The notes under the pieces: generated by a model
Database searches by the model: none
The model's input: the letters and a program-made list of their open reading frames with translations, nothing else
Told to the model about the DNA's origin: nothing
NCBI RefSeq assembly: GCF_014698505.1
Contig: NZ_JACJTD010000016.1
Span: 93,921-157,920 of the forward strand
Source: Nostoc foliaceum FACHB-393
GTDB lineage: Bacteria > Cyanobacteriota > Cyanobacteriia > Cyanobacteriales > Nostocaceae
Length of the DNA stretch: 64,000 bases
Direction: 5' to 3'
Made by a program: the position numbers and the translations under genes
Shown here: positions 9,198-19,174 of the stretch, piece after piece
How the letters are laid out: the number at the start of each line of letters is the position of its first letter
Position numbering within the stretch: position 1 is the stretch's first letter

Positions 9198-11855
9198 ATG
9201 ACCCAAGAAGAAGCAAGATTAGCAGCAGACCGCGATCGCACTGCATACTGGAAACGATGGGGTTCCTATCTGAGTGAACGCCAGTGGGGAACGGTGCGAG
9301 AAGACTATAGCGCTGATGGTAGCGCCTGGGACTTTTTCCCCCACGACCATGCCCGCTCCCGCGCCTATCGTTGGGGAGAGGATGGAATTGCTGGAATTTC
9401 TGATAATCATCAGCGATTGTGTTTTGCGATCGCTCTCTGGAATAGTAACGATGCAATTCTCAAAGAGAGACTCTTCGGTCTCACAGGGAATGAGGGTAAT
9501 CACGGTGAAGATGCTAAAGAATACTACTTCTACCTGGATAACACCCCTACTCATTCCTATATGAAATATCTTTATAAATATCCCCAAGGTGCTTTCCCCT
9601 ACACCCAACTGGTAGAAGAAAATCGGCGCAGAGGCCGCCAAAGTCCTGAGTTTGAATTAATCGATACTGGTATATTCGACCAAGACCGCTACTTTGATGT
9701 ATTCGTTGAGTATGCTAAAGCTTCACCGGAAGACATTTTGATTCAAATCAGTGTAATTAATCGAGGACCGGAAGCAAAAACGCTGCATTTACTACCAACG
9801 CTCTGGTTTCGCAATACCTGGTCTTGGACTTCTGGTGAAGAAAAGCCGTGGTTGAAAATTAGCCAATCTAACTCTGAACTCAGTACCATCGAAGCTTATC
9901 ACCCTTCTTTAGAAACCCAATGGTTGTATTGTAATCAAACTCCAGAACTACTATTTACAGAAAATGAGACTAATAATCAAAGATTGTTTGGGGTCAGCAA
10001 TGCTTCGCCATACGTTAAAGATGGAATAAATAATTATGTAGTGAATGGGCAAAAAGATGCTGTCAATCCCAATCGAATTGGCACTAAGTTTGCTGCTGTT
10101 TATAAATTGGATATCGGTGCAGGCGAAACTAAGATAGTACGATTGCGCTTAAGTGACGTGCAAAATTTAATTGCACCATTTGGGACTGAATTTGACACAA
10201 TTTGCCAACAACGTAAGCGTGAAGCAGATGAATTTTATCAGCGAATCTGCCCGTTTCCTTTATTAGAAGATAGGCAGAATGTGCAGCGGCAAGCATTTGC
10301 TGGAATGCTATGGAGCAAACAATTTTACTACTATGTAGCTGACCAATGGCTCAAAGGCGATCCGGCTGGACTGCAACCGCCAGCATCACGACTTCATGGC
10401 AGAAATCATGAGTGGGTTCATCTATTTAACGATGACATACTTTCCATGCCTGACAAATGGGAATATCCTTGGTTTGCAGCTTGGGATTTAGCTTTTCACG
10501 TAATTCCACTCTCCATGATTGACCCGGATTTTGCCAAACTGCAACTCAGCCGCTTGACACGGGAGTGGTATATGCATCCTAACGGTCAACTACCAGCTTA
10601 TGAATGGGCTTTTGGTGATGTGAATCCACCGGTTCATGCTTGGGCTGCATGGCAAGTTTATCAGATTGAGCAAAAAATCTATGGTCGTGCGGATAAAAAA
10701 TTTCTGGAGAGTGTTTTCCAGAAATTACTGCTGAATTTTACTTGGTGGGTTAACCGGAAAGATTTTGAGGGCAAAAATATCTTTCAAGGTGGCTTTTTAG
10801 GTATGGATAATATTGGTGTGTTTGACCGTAGTGTTCAACTACCAACTGGTGGATATTTGCAACAAGCAGATGGCACAAGTTGGATGGCAATGTATTGTCT
10901 GAATATGCTGACCATCGCCTTAGAGTTAGCAAAGGAAAATTCCACCTATGAAGACATCGCCAGCAAGTTTTTCGAGCATTTTTTATACATTGCTGATGCC
11001 ATGAATGGCGTTGGTGATGCCCAAATAGCACTTTGGGACGAAACTGATGGCTTTTACTACGATGCTCTACATTTACCCGATGGTCATCAATTCCCGATGA
11101 AAGTGCGATCGCTGGTGGGGTTAATTCCATTATGTGCTGTGAGCATTTTAGAACCAGAAATCTTGGATCAGCTACCAGGCTTTAGACAACGGACGCAATG
11201 GTTTTTGCAAAATCGCCCTGACTTGACCCGAAATATCGCTTGTATGCAGAAACAAGGAATTGGTGAGCGTCGGCTGTTAGCGATCGCTTATCCAGATAAA
11301 CTCCGTCGCATCTTAGAGAAAATGTTAGATGCAACAGAATTTTTCAGTCCTTATGGTATTCGTTCTGTTTCTAAAGTTCATGAGTCCCATCCTTACGTTT
11401 TGACCGTAGATGGTCAGCAGTATCGAGTAGATTACGAACCTGCTGAGTCTAGCACAGCTATGTTTGGCGGTAATTCCAACTGGCGGGGACCAATTTGGTT
11501 TCCGATTAATTATTTACTGTTAGAATCGCTGCAAAAGTTTTATCGCTACTTTGGTGACGATTTCAAAGTTGAGTGTCCTACTGGTTCTGGACAAATGATG
11601 ACACTCAAGGAAGTAGCAATTGAATTAGCTCAAAGGCTGATCCAAATTTTTCTCACAGATGCTTCTGGTAAACGACCTTTTTATGGTGGAGTCGAAAAAT
11701 TCCAAACTGACCCGAATTGGCGCGACCTGATTTTGTTCAATGAATACTTTCACGGAGATAATGGCGCTGGTATTGGTGCTAGCCATCAAACTGGTTGGAC
11801 AGGTTTAATTGCCAAATTAATCCAGCAGTGTGCAGAACAGGTGTTGTCAGATTAA
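9198..11855 (+). CDS. Large glucosidase-like glycoside hydrolase (GH63-type)
   Basis: 885 residues. The N-terminal beta-sandwich part (about 1-330) begins [20 protein letters not shown], and the C-terminal (alpha/alpha)6 barrel includes [60 protein letters not shown] and a final GYIG-type [18 protein letters not shown]. These blocks match the bacterial 'glucosidase' relatives of processing alpha-glucosidase I and mannosylglycerate/glucosylglycerate hydrolases. The family uses inverting carboxylates (candidate acids in the [10 protein letters not shown] and [11 protein letters not shown] segments). Cytoplasmic, no signal peptide. Likely hydrolyses an alpha-linked glucoside such as glucosylglycerate or a related osmolyte or oligosaccharide; the exact substrate is inference. 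The start is ATG at 9198. Confidence 0.85.
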   Translation: MTQEEARLAADRDRTAYWKRWGSYLSERQWGTVREDYSADGSAWDFFPHDHARSRAYRWGEDGIAGISDNHQRLCFAIALWNSNDAILKERLFGLTGNEGNHGEDAKEYYFYLDNTPTHSYMKYLYKYPQGAFPYTQLVEENRRRGRQSPEFELIDTGIFDQDRYFDVFVEYAKASPEDILIQISVINRGPEAKTLHLLPTLWFRNTWSWTSGEEKPWLKISQSNSELSTIEAYHPSLETQWLYCNQTPELLFTENETNNQRLFGVSNASPYVKDGINNYVVNGQKDAVNPNRIGTKFAAVYKLDIGAGETKIVRLRLSDVQNLIAPFGTEFDTICQQRKREADEFYQRICPFPLLEDRQNVQRQAFAGMLWSKQFYYYVADQWLKGDPAGLQPPASRLHGRNHEWVHLFNDDILSMPDKWEYPWFAAWDLAFHVIPLSMIDPDFAKLQLSRLTREWYMHPNGQLPAYEWAFGDVNPPVHAWAAWQVYQIEQKIYGRADKKFLESVFQKLLLNFTWWVNRKDFEGKNIFQGGFLGMDNIGVFDRSVQLPTGGYLQQADGTSWMAMYCLNMLTIALELAKENSTYEDIASKFFEHFLYIADAMNGVGDAQIALWDETDGFYYDALHLPDGHQFPMKVRSLVGLIPLCAVSILEPEILDQLPGFRQRTQWFLQNRPDLTRNIACMQKQGIGERRLLAIAYPDKLRRILEKMLDATEFFSPYGIRSVSKVHESHPYVLTVDGQQYRVDYEPAESSTAMFGGNSNWRGPIWFPINYLLLESLQKFYRYFGDDFKVECPTGSGQMMTLKEVAIELAQRLIQIFLTDASGKRPFYGGVEKFQTDPNWRDLILFNEYFHGDNGAGIGASHQTGWTGLIAKLIQQCAEQVLSD

Positions 11856-12264
11856 TTGCAAGCTTCTGTTTGGGGGAGATAAAAATTCCACCTTGGGTGT
11901 TCGGTTCTAGTTTTCGCTACTGCTATCGTTACGAACAGCCCTCAGTTTTTGGGGGTTTTCGCTATGCGGCTAGTAAATTTCTCAGTACACCTTACCATCA
12001 ATCAGCTACAAAATTAACTTTTAAAATTTACAGTGTCTGGTGCGATCGCAATTTTGATTTCCGACCGCTTTTTGCGCTGAGGTCTACTAAGTTCATTCTT
12101 AATTTGTCTTTCTTCCCTTGTCAAAATATTTTAAATATCTCAACATAGATAAAATTGATAACCGTGCGATGATCAAAATTCCAGTAAATCCCAAACTTCG
12201 GGAAAACTACGGATAAATAACAATCAACTATTTAAACATTAATTTTTAGATAAGTGGTAATTTC
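11856..12264. other. Intergenic region without a convincing gene
   Basis: A forward frame continues the tail of the glucosidase region, but it is Cys/Phe-rich, lacks a ribosome site and resembles no family I can name. Nothing else is seen beyond one GCGATCGC site and AT-rich sequence before the next gene. Confidence 0.5.
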
Positions 12265-12630
12265 GTGGCGAAAAATAAAAGTGAAGAAATTGTAGTTATT
12301 AAGGGAGCTATACCGAAAGCTTTAAAGCTTCAATTTAAGGTTGTTTGTGTACAAAAAGAGTTGGAGATGAGTGAAGTATTGGAGAATTTAATCAAGCGTT
12401 GGATACAAACAGATACCCCTGTTATTGAATTGTCTGTAGATTGGTTGAATCAGGAATTGGAAGATGTTAAAGCATATGTACCAAAATCTTTAAAACATCA
12501 ATTTAAATTGCTCTGTACTAAGAAACGAATCACGATACGTTCTACTTTACATGTACTCATCGAGCAATGGCTACAAATGGAGGTAGCATCTCAATTTTAT
12601 ATAAATGCTGACAGAAAAAATAGTTTGTGA
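12265..12630 (+). CDS. Tandem ribbon-helix-helix-like small protein
   Basis: 121 residues beginning at a GTG. Two copies of the same unit are visible: residues about 12-48 (VVIKGAIPKALKLQFKVVC then an LENLIKRWIQ helix) and 68-104 (VKAYVPKSLKHQFKLLC then LHVLIEQWLQ). Each has a short beta strand, a P-K-x-L-K-x-Q-F-K helix start and a second helix ending W-[IL]-Q, the outline of a ribbon-helix-helix unit such as CopG or plasmid-partition DNA-binding proteins. Because RHH proteins bind DNA as dimers, a duplicated unit could fold as a single-chain pseudo-dimer. Function, target and partner are unknown. It stands alone between spacers. Confidence 0.65.
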   Translation: MAKNKSEEIVVIKGAIPKALKLQFKVVCVQKELEMSEVLENLIKRWIQTDTPVIELSVDWLNQELEDVKAYVPKSLKHQFKLLCTKKRITIRSTLHVLIEQWLQMEVASQFYINADRKNSL

Positions 12631-12727
12631 TTTGGAAGGCATCACCGAGTTGGAATCCCGAATTAAGGAGAAACCACCTGGTTCATGCAGAATTGGTCTA
12701 AGGCTTTAAGTTTTATATCACGTCAAA

Positions 12728-13909
12728 TTAAATTTCTGGATCGACTAAGCGGGTACTGGGACGTGCCTGATATAAATCCTGAACGACCTGCACAGCAGAA
12801 ACTACAGCTACAAGACTGATGACTACAACAGGTAACAAACCTTGACCCAAAATAGCGATCGCTAGTAGTACTCCCGCACTCGCAAGTCGATATTGGGAAC
12901 GAATTTGACAATAGCGTAGCACCCCATATATATGGAGAATACTGATAGATAGCGAGCATAATCCCACTGAACCACAAATTAACCATCGCAGGGAATCAGG
13001 TAGTGGTAGAGTTGGATTATTTAACAAAATTTGTTCTACACCAACTCCAGCTGCAACAATCCCAATTACTAGGGGTAAATGAGTGTAAAGCCAGAGATTG
13101 ACAACACCAATTCTTCCATGTGTCCGCGCTATCTCAATCGGTCTGCCACCCAGATTATCAAAATAGACCCACCACCAGCTAAAAGCAATAAGTAGACCAA
13201 ACACGGCGGTAATCACGGTTAAAACATCCCATTTCTGCTGAGACATACCATCGACCACCGCGATGATTGCTTCGCCTAAGACAATAATGGTAAATAGCCC
13301 AAAGCGTTCAGGTAAGTGGGATGCGTGGGGGAGTAACTTGATTTGGAACTTACTTCCGATTAAGGGTGTGACAAAGTCAATAATCATTCCCAATGTCCAG
13401 AGTCCGAACCGCCAAGGAATTGGTATAGCTGCTGATATTAACCAGAAAAATGCTGCGATCGCAAAACCTATGGCATATTGAGTAGTCAAAGGACGTGCTG
13501 AAGGGATATGTATTCCAGCACGGACATACTCTATCACCAAGACAGCACGACCAAGAGCATAGGAAAGAGCAAAACCAGCAGAACTCTCAGTCAAACCGTG
13601 GTGGATATTGATAGCCATTGCTGCTGCTGTCAGCATTTGTAGACCAATTAATAGCCGATGTCCCACATCATCGCTATCAAAGCGGTTGGCATAAAGTGTG
13701 GTTCCAATCCATGACCACCAAACCGGTATAAATAGAACTACAAAGCCAAATAATCCTGATAGCGAAATATCTTCTTTGAGATTGTGGGCGAGTTGAGAAA
13801 CTGCAACCACAAATACCAAATCATAAAAAAGTTCTAGCCAGGTGGTGCGTCGTTCTTCTTCGATGTCTTCACCAACCCGTAATCTTGGTGGTTCGAGAAA
13901 ATTCGTCAT
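12728..13909 (-). CDS. Low temperature requirement A (LtrA) family membrane protein
   Basis: About 393 residues. The family signature near the N-terminus is clear: RTTWLELFYDLVFVVAVSQL (residues about 20-39), followed by about ten hydrophobic segments and the WWVYFDN block characteristic of LtrA proteins. First linked to cold growth in Listeria; the molecular function is undefined. I chose ATG at 13909 (MTNFLEPPRLRVGED) because the upstream in-frame ATG at 13942 adds an unconserved stretch. No ribosome site favours either. The gene faces away from the WD40 gene and has no co-directional neighbour. Confidence 0.88.
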   Translation of the reverse strand: MTNFLEPPRLRVGEDIEEERRTTWLELFYDLVFVVAVSQLAHNLKEDISLSGLFGFVVLFIPVWWSWIGTTLYANRFDSDDVGHRLLIGLQMLTAAAMAINIHHGLTESSAGFALSYALGRAVLVIEYVRAGIHIPSARPLTTQYAIGFAIAAFFWLISAAIPIPWRFGLWTLGMIIDFVTPLIGSKFQIKLLPHASHLPERFGLFTIIVLGEAIIAVVDGMSQQKWDVLTVITAVFGLLIAFSWWWVYFDNLGGRPIEIARTHGRIGVVNLWLYTHLPLVIGIVAAGVGVEQILLNNPTLPLPDSLRWLICGSVGLCSLSISILHIYGVLRYCQIRSQYRLASAGVLLAIAILGQGLLPVVVISLVAVVSAVQVVQDLYQARPSTRLVDPEI

Positions 13910-14001
13910 ATTGGCAATTATTTCTAAAGTAAAGTGGATCAAATCAAATGCAAGATTTTCATCTTGTAATTAAGGGACTTCCAACAAAAAAATATTCCAT
14001 A

Positions 14002-14029
14002 GTAGGGGCGCACAGTTGTGCGCCCCTAC
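14002..14029. repeat. Palindromic repeat, 13-bp perfect stem
   Basis: GTAGGGGCGCACA, a 2-base loop, then TGTGCGCCCCTAC. It is upstream of the LtrA gene start, not at a gene end, so it is more likely a dispersed cyanobacterial palindrome than a terminator. Confidence 0.7.
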
Positions 14030-14255
14030 AAATGTGCAAATAATTTGGGATAATTTATTTTCTGGAAGTACCTTAACGCAGCATGAGCAGCAGATTTCTG
14101 AAGCTATTATACTCAATACATGCTCTACTAATTTAACATTGGCTGAATCAAAAGTATTACAGACAACAATATTTCTGAACCTTGGCTTTAGGGAAAAAAC
14201 TTTTCGATCTATTGCATTATTATTCTTCCATCGAATTTTATTCATTAGACTTCTT

Positions 14256-14332
14256 GCATCAGACTTCTTGTATAAATAGTCAACAAAAGGGTGATAAGTA
14301 GTAAATGACATGTAAAAACTCACTTTTGCAAG
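14256..14332. repeat. Left member of an inverted-repeat pair flanking the WD40 gene
   Basis: The stretch from AGACTTCTTGTATAAAT to CTTTTGCAAGAGACTC reappears inverted at about 18904-18980 with only about six mismatches over some 75 bp. Its far side (AAGAGACTCCATCAGTTG and CCCTATTCCCTATTTTGAAG) also resembles 22234-22300. It may be an IS end or a dispersed repeat; no transposase is recognisable beside it. Confidence 0.65.
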
Positions 14333-14393
14333 AGACTCCATCAGTTGCACTCACAACAAGCAATAAAAATTTCTTTTCCCTACTCCCCACTCC

Positions 14394-14421
14394 GTAGAGA
14401 CGCGATTAATCGCGTCTCTAC
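14394..14421. repeat. Perfect palindrome GACGCGATTAATCGCGTC family
   Basis: 28 bp, GTAGAGACGCGATT and its complement. Related copies occur at about 38270-38292 (before phnK) and 60755-60773. A dispersed palindrome of unknown role. Confidence 0.7.
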
Positions 14422-14485
14422 CCACTCCCTATTCCCTATTTTGAAGGCAGGTCTATTGTTTCAGATTACAACAGCCCCCTACTCA

Positions 14486-14518
14486 TAAGATCGTCTTAAA
14501 CTTTTTAAGATCGTCTTA
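14486..14518. promoter_or_regulatory. Twin operator-like palindromes upstream of the WD40 gene
   Basis: TAAGATCGTCTTA occurs at 14486-14498 and again at 14506-14518, each an imperfect palindrome (TAAGA, TCG, TCTTA), 20 bp centre to centre, close to two helical turns. They lie about 200 bp before the WD40 start. A protein-binding role is inference. Confidence 0.35.
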
Positions 14519-14717
14519 AATTTTTTTTGTTTAAGTCCTTAGAGCCGCAAGTACTTTTTGTGATATATTTTTGATGTATTATCCATAATTACGTGATTTT
14601 ACAGCTCTTGTATTAAAGATATTCAGTTGTAGTGAAAAAGCAACTGAAAAATTGTAATTCCTAAAAAAAGCGCATTGAAAGTAAATGAATTAATCATATA
14701 CCAAAGTCGTTAATTTG

Positions 14718-17700
14718 ATGGCTTCAAAGGTGGCTTTAATGAAACTTACAAAGCAGAAACGTAAACGTGGTCTTATTCTAACTCTAGAAGGATTACAAAA
14801 ACTTCAATCCGCTAAACTTACTGCCGAATTCAACGAAAATTATGGAAACAGGTATACCCTTGAAGATTTAAGTGAGCGGATTGGAATAAACACTGCGACA
14901 ATCTCCAAGGTGCTGTCTCGTGAAGACGGAGTTGACAAACGAACAATTGAGCTTTTCTTCCAAGCTTTTAATCTAAAATTGGATAAAGATTGTTATACAA
15001 ATTCCGACCAATGTCACCACCAAGATTGGGGAGAAGCGACTAACGTTTCAAATTTTTATGGTCGAACAAAAGAAATAGCTACATTAGAACAGTTGGTTGT
15101 TCAGGAGCGTTGCAAGTTAGTGGCAGTTTTAGGAATGGGAGGAATCGGTAAATCGGCTTTAGCTATTAAGGTGACGGAGCAGATTAAAGGTAATTTTGAG
15201 TGTATCATATGGCGATCGCTGCGGGAAGCTCCGCCCATCAAAAATATTTTAGCTAGCCTGATCCAGTTTTTATCCGATGAGCAAGAAACAGAAGCTTCTT
15301 TACCAGAAAATATAGGTGAGAGAATATCCCGACTGATTGATTATCTGCGGCAGCATCGCTGTCTTTTAATATTAGATAATATCGAGTCAATTCTGCAAAG
15401 TGGTAGTCGAGCCGGACTTTACCGAGAAGGATATGAAGGATATGGTGATCTGCTCAGACGAGTGGGAGAAGTAACTCACCAAAGCTGCTTGCTTTTAACA
15501 GGTAGAGAAAAACCGAAAGAAGTAGCAGCATTAGAAGGAGAAACGCTATGTGTACGTTCATTTCTTCTTGGTGGTTTGCAGGCGGTGGATGGGCAAGAAA
15601 TTTTAAAAGTCAAGGGAGTTTTTGCTTCTGAGTCAGAATCTGGGCAACTGGTAGAGCGTTATGCAGGCAATCCTTTGGCTTTGAAGGTGGTTGCTACGAC
15701 TATTCAAGATGTATTTTGTGGTGATACATCGAATTTTTTACAACAAGAAAGTATTGTTTTTGGTGATATTCATGAGCTTTTAGAGCAGCAGTTTACACGG
15801 TTGTCAAATTTAGAAAAGGATGCAATGTATTGGCTAGCAATTAATCGTGAGCCAGTTTCGCTATCAGAAATACGCGAAGATATCGTATCACAAATACCGC
15901 CACAAAAATTGCTAGAATCTTTGGAGTCTTTGGTGAGGCGATCGCTCATCGAAAAAAGCGCAGGGCTATTCACGCTACAACCTGTAGTGATGGAGTATGT
16001 GACTCAGCGATTGATAGATCAAGTTTGTGAAGAAATTGCCACTGAGAATATTGATTTGTTCAGGTGTCATGCCTTGATGAAGGCTACGGCCAAAGACTAC
16101 GTGAGGGATATTCAAATTCGCCTGATTGTCCAACCAGTTATAGATGGGTTGCTTGGTATTTTTAGAAGCAAGAAAAATCTAAAATATCAGCTAACCCAAA
16201 TCTTGGCAAATCTCCGACAAACATCACCCCTAGAACAAAGTTATACAGCAGGCAATGTCCTGAATCTGCTTTGCCATCTGGGGACTGACCTCAGCGGCTA
16301 TAATTTTTCTGATCTGAGTATTTGGCAAGTAGACCTACGGTGTATGAAATTGCACGATGTCAATTTTCAAAACGCAAATTTTGAAAGGTCTGTTTTTGCT
16401 GAAACCTTCGGCGGTGTTATGTCGGTAGCCTTTAGCCCTGATGGCAAACTTTTGGCTTTAGCTGATACCAATGGTGACATTCGCCTATACCAAGTTTCAG
16501 AGTGTAAACAACTATTAACCTGTAAGGGTCACACGAATTGGGTTTTGTCGCTTGCCTTTAGTCCTGATGGCAGAAGTTTTGCCAGCAGTAGTACTGACTA
16601 TACTGTAAAGTTGTGGGATGTCAGTACTGGTGAATGCCTCAAAACTTTCCACGGACATAATCATGAGGTTTGGTCAGTTGTCTTTAGTCCGGACGGTAAC
16701 ACATTAGCTAGTGCTAGTGATGACCAAACGATAAAATTATGGAGTGTTCAAACTGGTGAACGCCTCAGAACTTTCCAGGGACACACTAGTTGGGTATGCT
16801 CTATTGCCTTCAGTCTAGATGGGCAAATGCTGCTAAGTGGTAGTGATGATAACACAATAGGGGTGTGGGATCTCAGTACTGGTGAATGCCTCAAAACTTT
16901 CCACGGACATCATGACGGCATACGATCAGTTGCCGTCAGCCCTGATGGTCAGGTACTGGCAAGTGGCAGTGAAGACAAGACGGTGAAGTTATGGGATATT
17001 AATACTGGTGAATGCCTCAAAACTTTCTACGGACATTCTAGTGAAGTATATTCAGTTGCCTTTAGTCCACAGGGCGATCTTCTGGCTAGTGGCAGTTTTG
17101 ACCGGACAGTGAAGGTGTGGAGTGTTAGCACTAGTGAATGCCAATGCCTAAAAACTTTCCAGGGACATTCTAGTTGGGTATTCTCTATTGCCTTTAGTCC
17201 ACAGGGTGACCTCCTTGCTAGTGGCAGTTACGATCAAACGGCAAGGCTATGGAGCGTTTACACTGGTCAAAGCCTCAAAACGCTTCAAGGATATACAGAT
17301 CAGGTACTCTCAGTCGTCTTCAGTCCCGATGGGCAGACGCTTGCAAGTGGCAGCCATGACTCTTGTCTAAGGTTGTGGGATGTCAGTACAGGTCAATGCC
17401 TGAAAACCTTCCGGGGACATCGTGCTGCCCTCCAGTCAGTAGTCTTCAGCCCAGATGGACAGACGCTTGCAAGTGGTAGTGAAGACCAAATACTCAGGCT
17501 ATGGGATGTCAGTACAGGTCAATGCCTGAAAACCTTCCAAGGGCATCGTGCTACGATTCGGTCAGTCGCTTTTAGTCCTAACGGTCAGATCCTGGCGAGT
17601 GGTAGTGAAGACCAAACACTCAGGCTATGGGATGTCAGTACAGGCCAATGGCTGAAAACATTGCAGGGACATAAAGCTCAGGTTTGGTCAGTAGACTTCA

Positions 17701-18278
17701 GTCCTCAAGGGCTGATTCTAGCCAGCGGTGGATTGGAGCAGACAGTCAAATTGTGGGATGTCAGCACTGGTGAGTGCATTAAGACCTTGGAGGGACATAC
17801 CAGTTGGGTTTGGTCTGTTGCTTTTAGTCCGGATGGTGAACTGTTGGCGAGTACTAGCACAGACAAAACCTTAAGGTTATGGAGTGTCAGCACTGGTGAA
17901 TGCCTTAAAACCTTGCAAGTGGATACAGGATGGTTACTATCAATTACCTTTAGTCCAGACAGCCGAACAGTAGCGAGTAGTAGTCAAGATCAGACAGTCA
18001 AGTTGTGGGATGTTAGCACTGGTGAATGCGTTAAAACTTTGCAAGGACATGCGGGGGGTTGGCTCAGGTCAGTCGCCTTTTGTCCAGATAATCAAACTCT
18101 GGCTAGCGGCGGTGAAGATGAGACAATTAGACTTTGGAACTTAACAACAGGCGAGTGCTTAAAAATTCTGCAAACTGAGAAACCCTATGAGCGCATGAAT
18201 ATCATGGGAGTTACAGGTTTAACTACAGCAATTATTGCTACGCTGAAAGTTTTGGGGGCGGTTGTTGGTGAAAAATAG
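14718..18278 (+). CDS. HTH/NB-ARC (STAND) NTPase with 14 WD40 repeats
   Basis: About 1186 residues. Residues about 15-95 form the cyanobacterial helix-turn-helix N-terminal domain (RGLILTLEGLQKLQSAKLTA, then DLSERIGINTATISKVLSRE). An NB-ARC ATPase follows: FYGRTKEI near 114, P-loop GMGGIGKS at 140-147, Walker B CLLILDN at 216-222, then a winged-helix-like region to about 450 and an unclear linker. From about 567 to 1160 there are 14 WD repeats of about 42 residues (FSPDGxxLASGSxDxTxxLWDVSTGECLKTxxGH), enough for two seven-blade propellers. Several blades are nearly identical in DNA, for example repeats 8-10. STAND proteins act as ligand-triggered switches; the WD propellers would sense or scaffold and the HTH domain may recruit an effector. 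Start: ATG 14718, or ATG 14739. Confidence 0.92.
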   Translation: MASKVALMKLTKQKRKRGLILTLEGLQKLQSAKLTAEFNENYGNRYTLEDLSERIGINTATISKVLSREDGVDKRTIELFFQAFNLKLDKDCYTNSDQCHHQDWGEATNVSNFYGRTKEIATLEQLVVQERCKLVAVLGMGGIGKSALAIKVTEQIKGNFECIIWRSLREAPPIKNILASLIQFLSDEQETEASLPENIGERISRLIDYLRQHRCLLILDNIESILQSGSRAGLYREGYEGYGDLLRRVGEVTHQSCLLLTGREKPKEVAALEGETLCVRSFLLGGLQAVDGQEILKVKGVFASESESGQLVERYAGNPLALKVVATTIQDVFCGDTSNFLQQESIVFGDIHELLEQQFTRLSNLEKDAMYWLAINREPVSLSEIREDIVSQIPPQKLLESLESLVRRSLIEKSAGLFTLQPVVMEYVTQRLIDQVCEEIATENIDLFRCHALMKATAKDYVRDIQIRLIVQPVIDGLLGIFRSKKNLKYQLTQILANLRQTSPLEQSYTAGNVLNLLCHLGTDLSGYNFSDLSIWQVDLRCMKLHDVNFQNANFERSVFAETFGGVMSVAFSPDGKLLALADTNGDIRLYQVSECKQLLTCKGHTNWVLSLAFSPDGRSFASSSTDYTVKLWDVSTGECLKTFHGHNHEVWSVVFSPDGNTLASASDDQTIKLWSVQTGERLRTFQGHTSWVCSIAFSLDGQMLLSGSDDNTIGVWDLSTGECLKTFHGHHDGIRSVAVSPDGQVLASGSEDKTVKLWDINTGECLKTFYGHSSEVYSVAFSPQGDLLASGSFDRTVKVWSVSTSECQCLKTFQGHSSWVFSIAFSPQGDLLASGSYDQTARLWSVYTGQSLKTLQGYTDQVLSVVFSPDGQTLASGSHDSCLRLWDVSTGQCLKTFRGHRAALQSVVFSPDGQTLASGSEDQILRLWDVSTGQCLKTFQGHRATIRSVAFSPNGQILASGSEDQTLRLWDVSTGQWLKTLQGHKAQVWSVDFSPQGLILASGGLEQTVKLWDVSTGECIKTLEGHTSWVWSVAFSPDGELLASTSTDKTLRLWSVSTGECLKTLQVDTGWLLSITFSPDSRTVASSSQDQTVKLWDVSTGECVKTLQGHAGGWLRSVAFCPDNQTLASGGEDETIRLWNLTTGECLKILQTEKPYERMNIMGVTGLTTAIIATLKVLGAVVGEK

Positions 18279-18349
18279 ACTATTTAGTAGTTTTATGAAA
18301 CAAGTGCAAACTTGTCTAAAACATCAGGTTGATGAATAGAAGATTTTTT

Positions 18350-18440
18350 GGCATTGCATAAATGCGGGATGAATTGGCGGTTGAAACTATTGAAAATTAG
18401 TTCCAAATTGGACAAAATCATCCCATGATTCAGCAACGCC
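18350..18440. mobile_element. 91-bp MITE with 8-bp target duplication
   Basis: Inverted ends GGCATTGCATAAATGCGGGA and TCCCATGATTCAGCAACGCC bound the element, and GATTTTTT lies directly on both sides (18342-18349 and 18441-18448). It is non-coding. The precise 8-bp repeat supports a real transposition event. Confidence 0.75.
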
Positions 18441-18606
18441 GATTTTTTCTGTCGAAGTAGAGTTAATCCCTGAGTGTCTAGCTTTTACGTGAGCCAGGGC
18501 TAAGCCGCTTTAAAGCTGCTTTGACTCTTAACTTCACAGGTACTAGACAATCAGGGCTATCGACAGTTGAATCTTAAGTCATTAAATGCAGAATTATAGA
18601 TAAATT

Positions 18607-18876
18607 CTACATCACACCAAATTCTGTGTCACTTGGCAATCCTTGCGCGAATTCAGTTGTCATGATACTTTCCAAATCGTCAAATTCGATGTTATTCAAT
18701 ATATAAAAACTAGTCTCAAGGTGTTTGCTGGTAACATCCAACCTCGAAGACTGCAACCCAATAGTTGCAGTTTTAATTCTATTTGGAAACATCTGTGAAA
18801 AAACAGCCTCATTGCAAAAACCCAACACTAGCGATATTACAATCGAAAATCCAAAATCTAAAATCTGAGATAGCAT
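18607..18876 (-). CDS. Possible small hypothetical protein
   Basis: 89 residues beginning with a hydrophobic segment (ILDFGFSIVISLVLGF), then a polar tail. An AAGGAG seven bases before the ATG at 18876 argues for translation. Against it, the 5' part (atctcagattttagattttggattttcg) is the low-complexity 'aaaatcgaaaatccaaaat' type that is common between genes, and no family is recognised. It sits between the 91-bp MITE and an inverted repeat. Confidence 0.3.
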   Translation of the reverse strand: MLSQILDFGFSIVISLVLGFCNEAVFSQMFPNRIKTATIGLQSSRLDVTSKHLETSFYILNNIEFDDLESIMTTEFAQGLPSDTEFGVM

Positions 18877-18903
18877 CTTTATTCTCCTTGTAGTTTAGAC
18901 CTC

Positions 18904-18980
18904 TTGCAAAAGACAGTTTTTACATGTCAGTTACTACTTATCACCCTTTTGTTGACCATTTATACAAGAAGTCTTTTGAA
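18904..18980. repeat. Right member of the inverted-repeat pair flanking the WD40 gene
   Basis: Reverse complement of 14256-14332 with few mismatches, including TTTTTACATGTCA and CACCCTTTTGTTGACCA. Both copies can encode the same short peptide pattern TTYHPFVD-LYKKS in outward orientation, which may be chance or a relic of a transposase. Confidence 0.65.
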
Positions 18981-19174
18981 CAATACAGTTAAAGGTGTCT
19001 GAAAAAAGCCCTTCTTGCTTACGAGGTCATTTCTTTAGCTTTTGAAAATTAGTTCACACTCGTAGGGAAGTATTCACAGCGCTTTTCATATAGATGAAGT
19101 ACAGCCCGCCCCAACCCTCTCCTTGGCAAGGGGAAGGTGCGCTCTGGGCGCGGGTGGGGTATTTTTGTACCTCA

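Noticed and set aside
9219..9641. Reverse-strand open frames of 86-140 codons over the glucosidase gene
   Set aside because: They lie fully inside a well-supported 885-residue gene and resemble no family; shadow frames.
11795..12148. 117-codon forward frame overlapping the end of the glucosidase gene
   Set aside because: Unusual Cys/Phe-rich composition, no start signal, overlaps a real gene end; a faint likeness to formylglycine-enzyme tails was too weak.
14002..14029. Strong hairpin as a transcription terminator
   Set aside because: It sits upstream of both neighbouring genes' starts and lacks a T-run directly after the stem; more likely a dispersed palindrome.
13970..14350. 126-codon reverse frame before the WD40 gene
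   Set aside because: Runs through a palindrome and a dispersed repeat, no ribosome site; only the TTYHPFVD-LYKKS portion is shared with another repeat copy.
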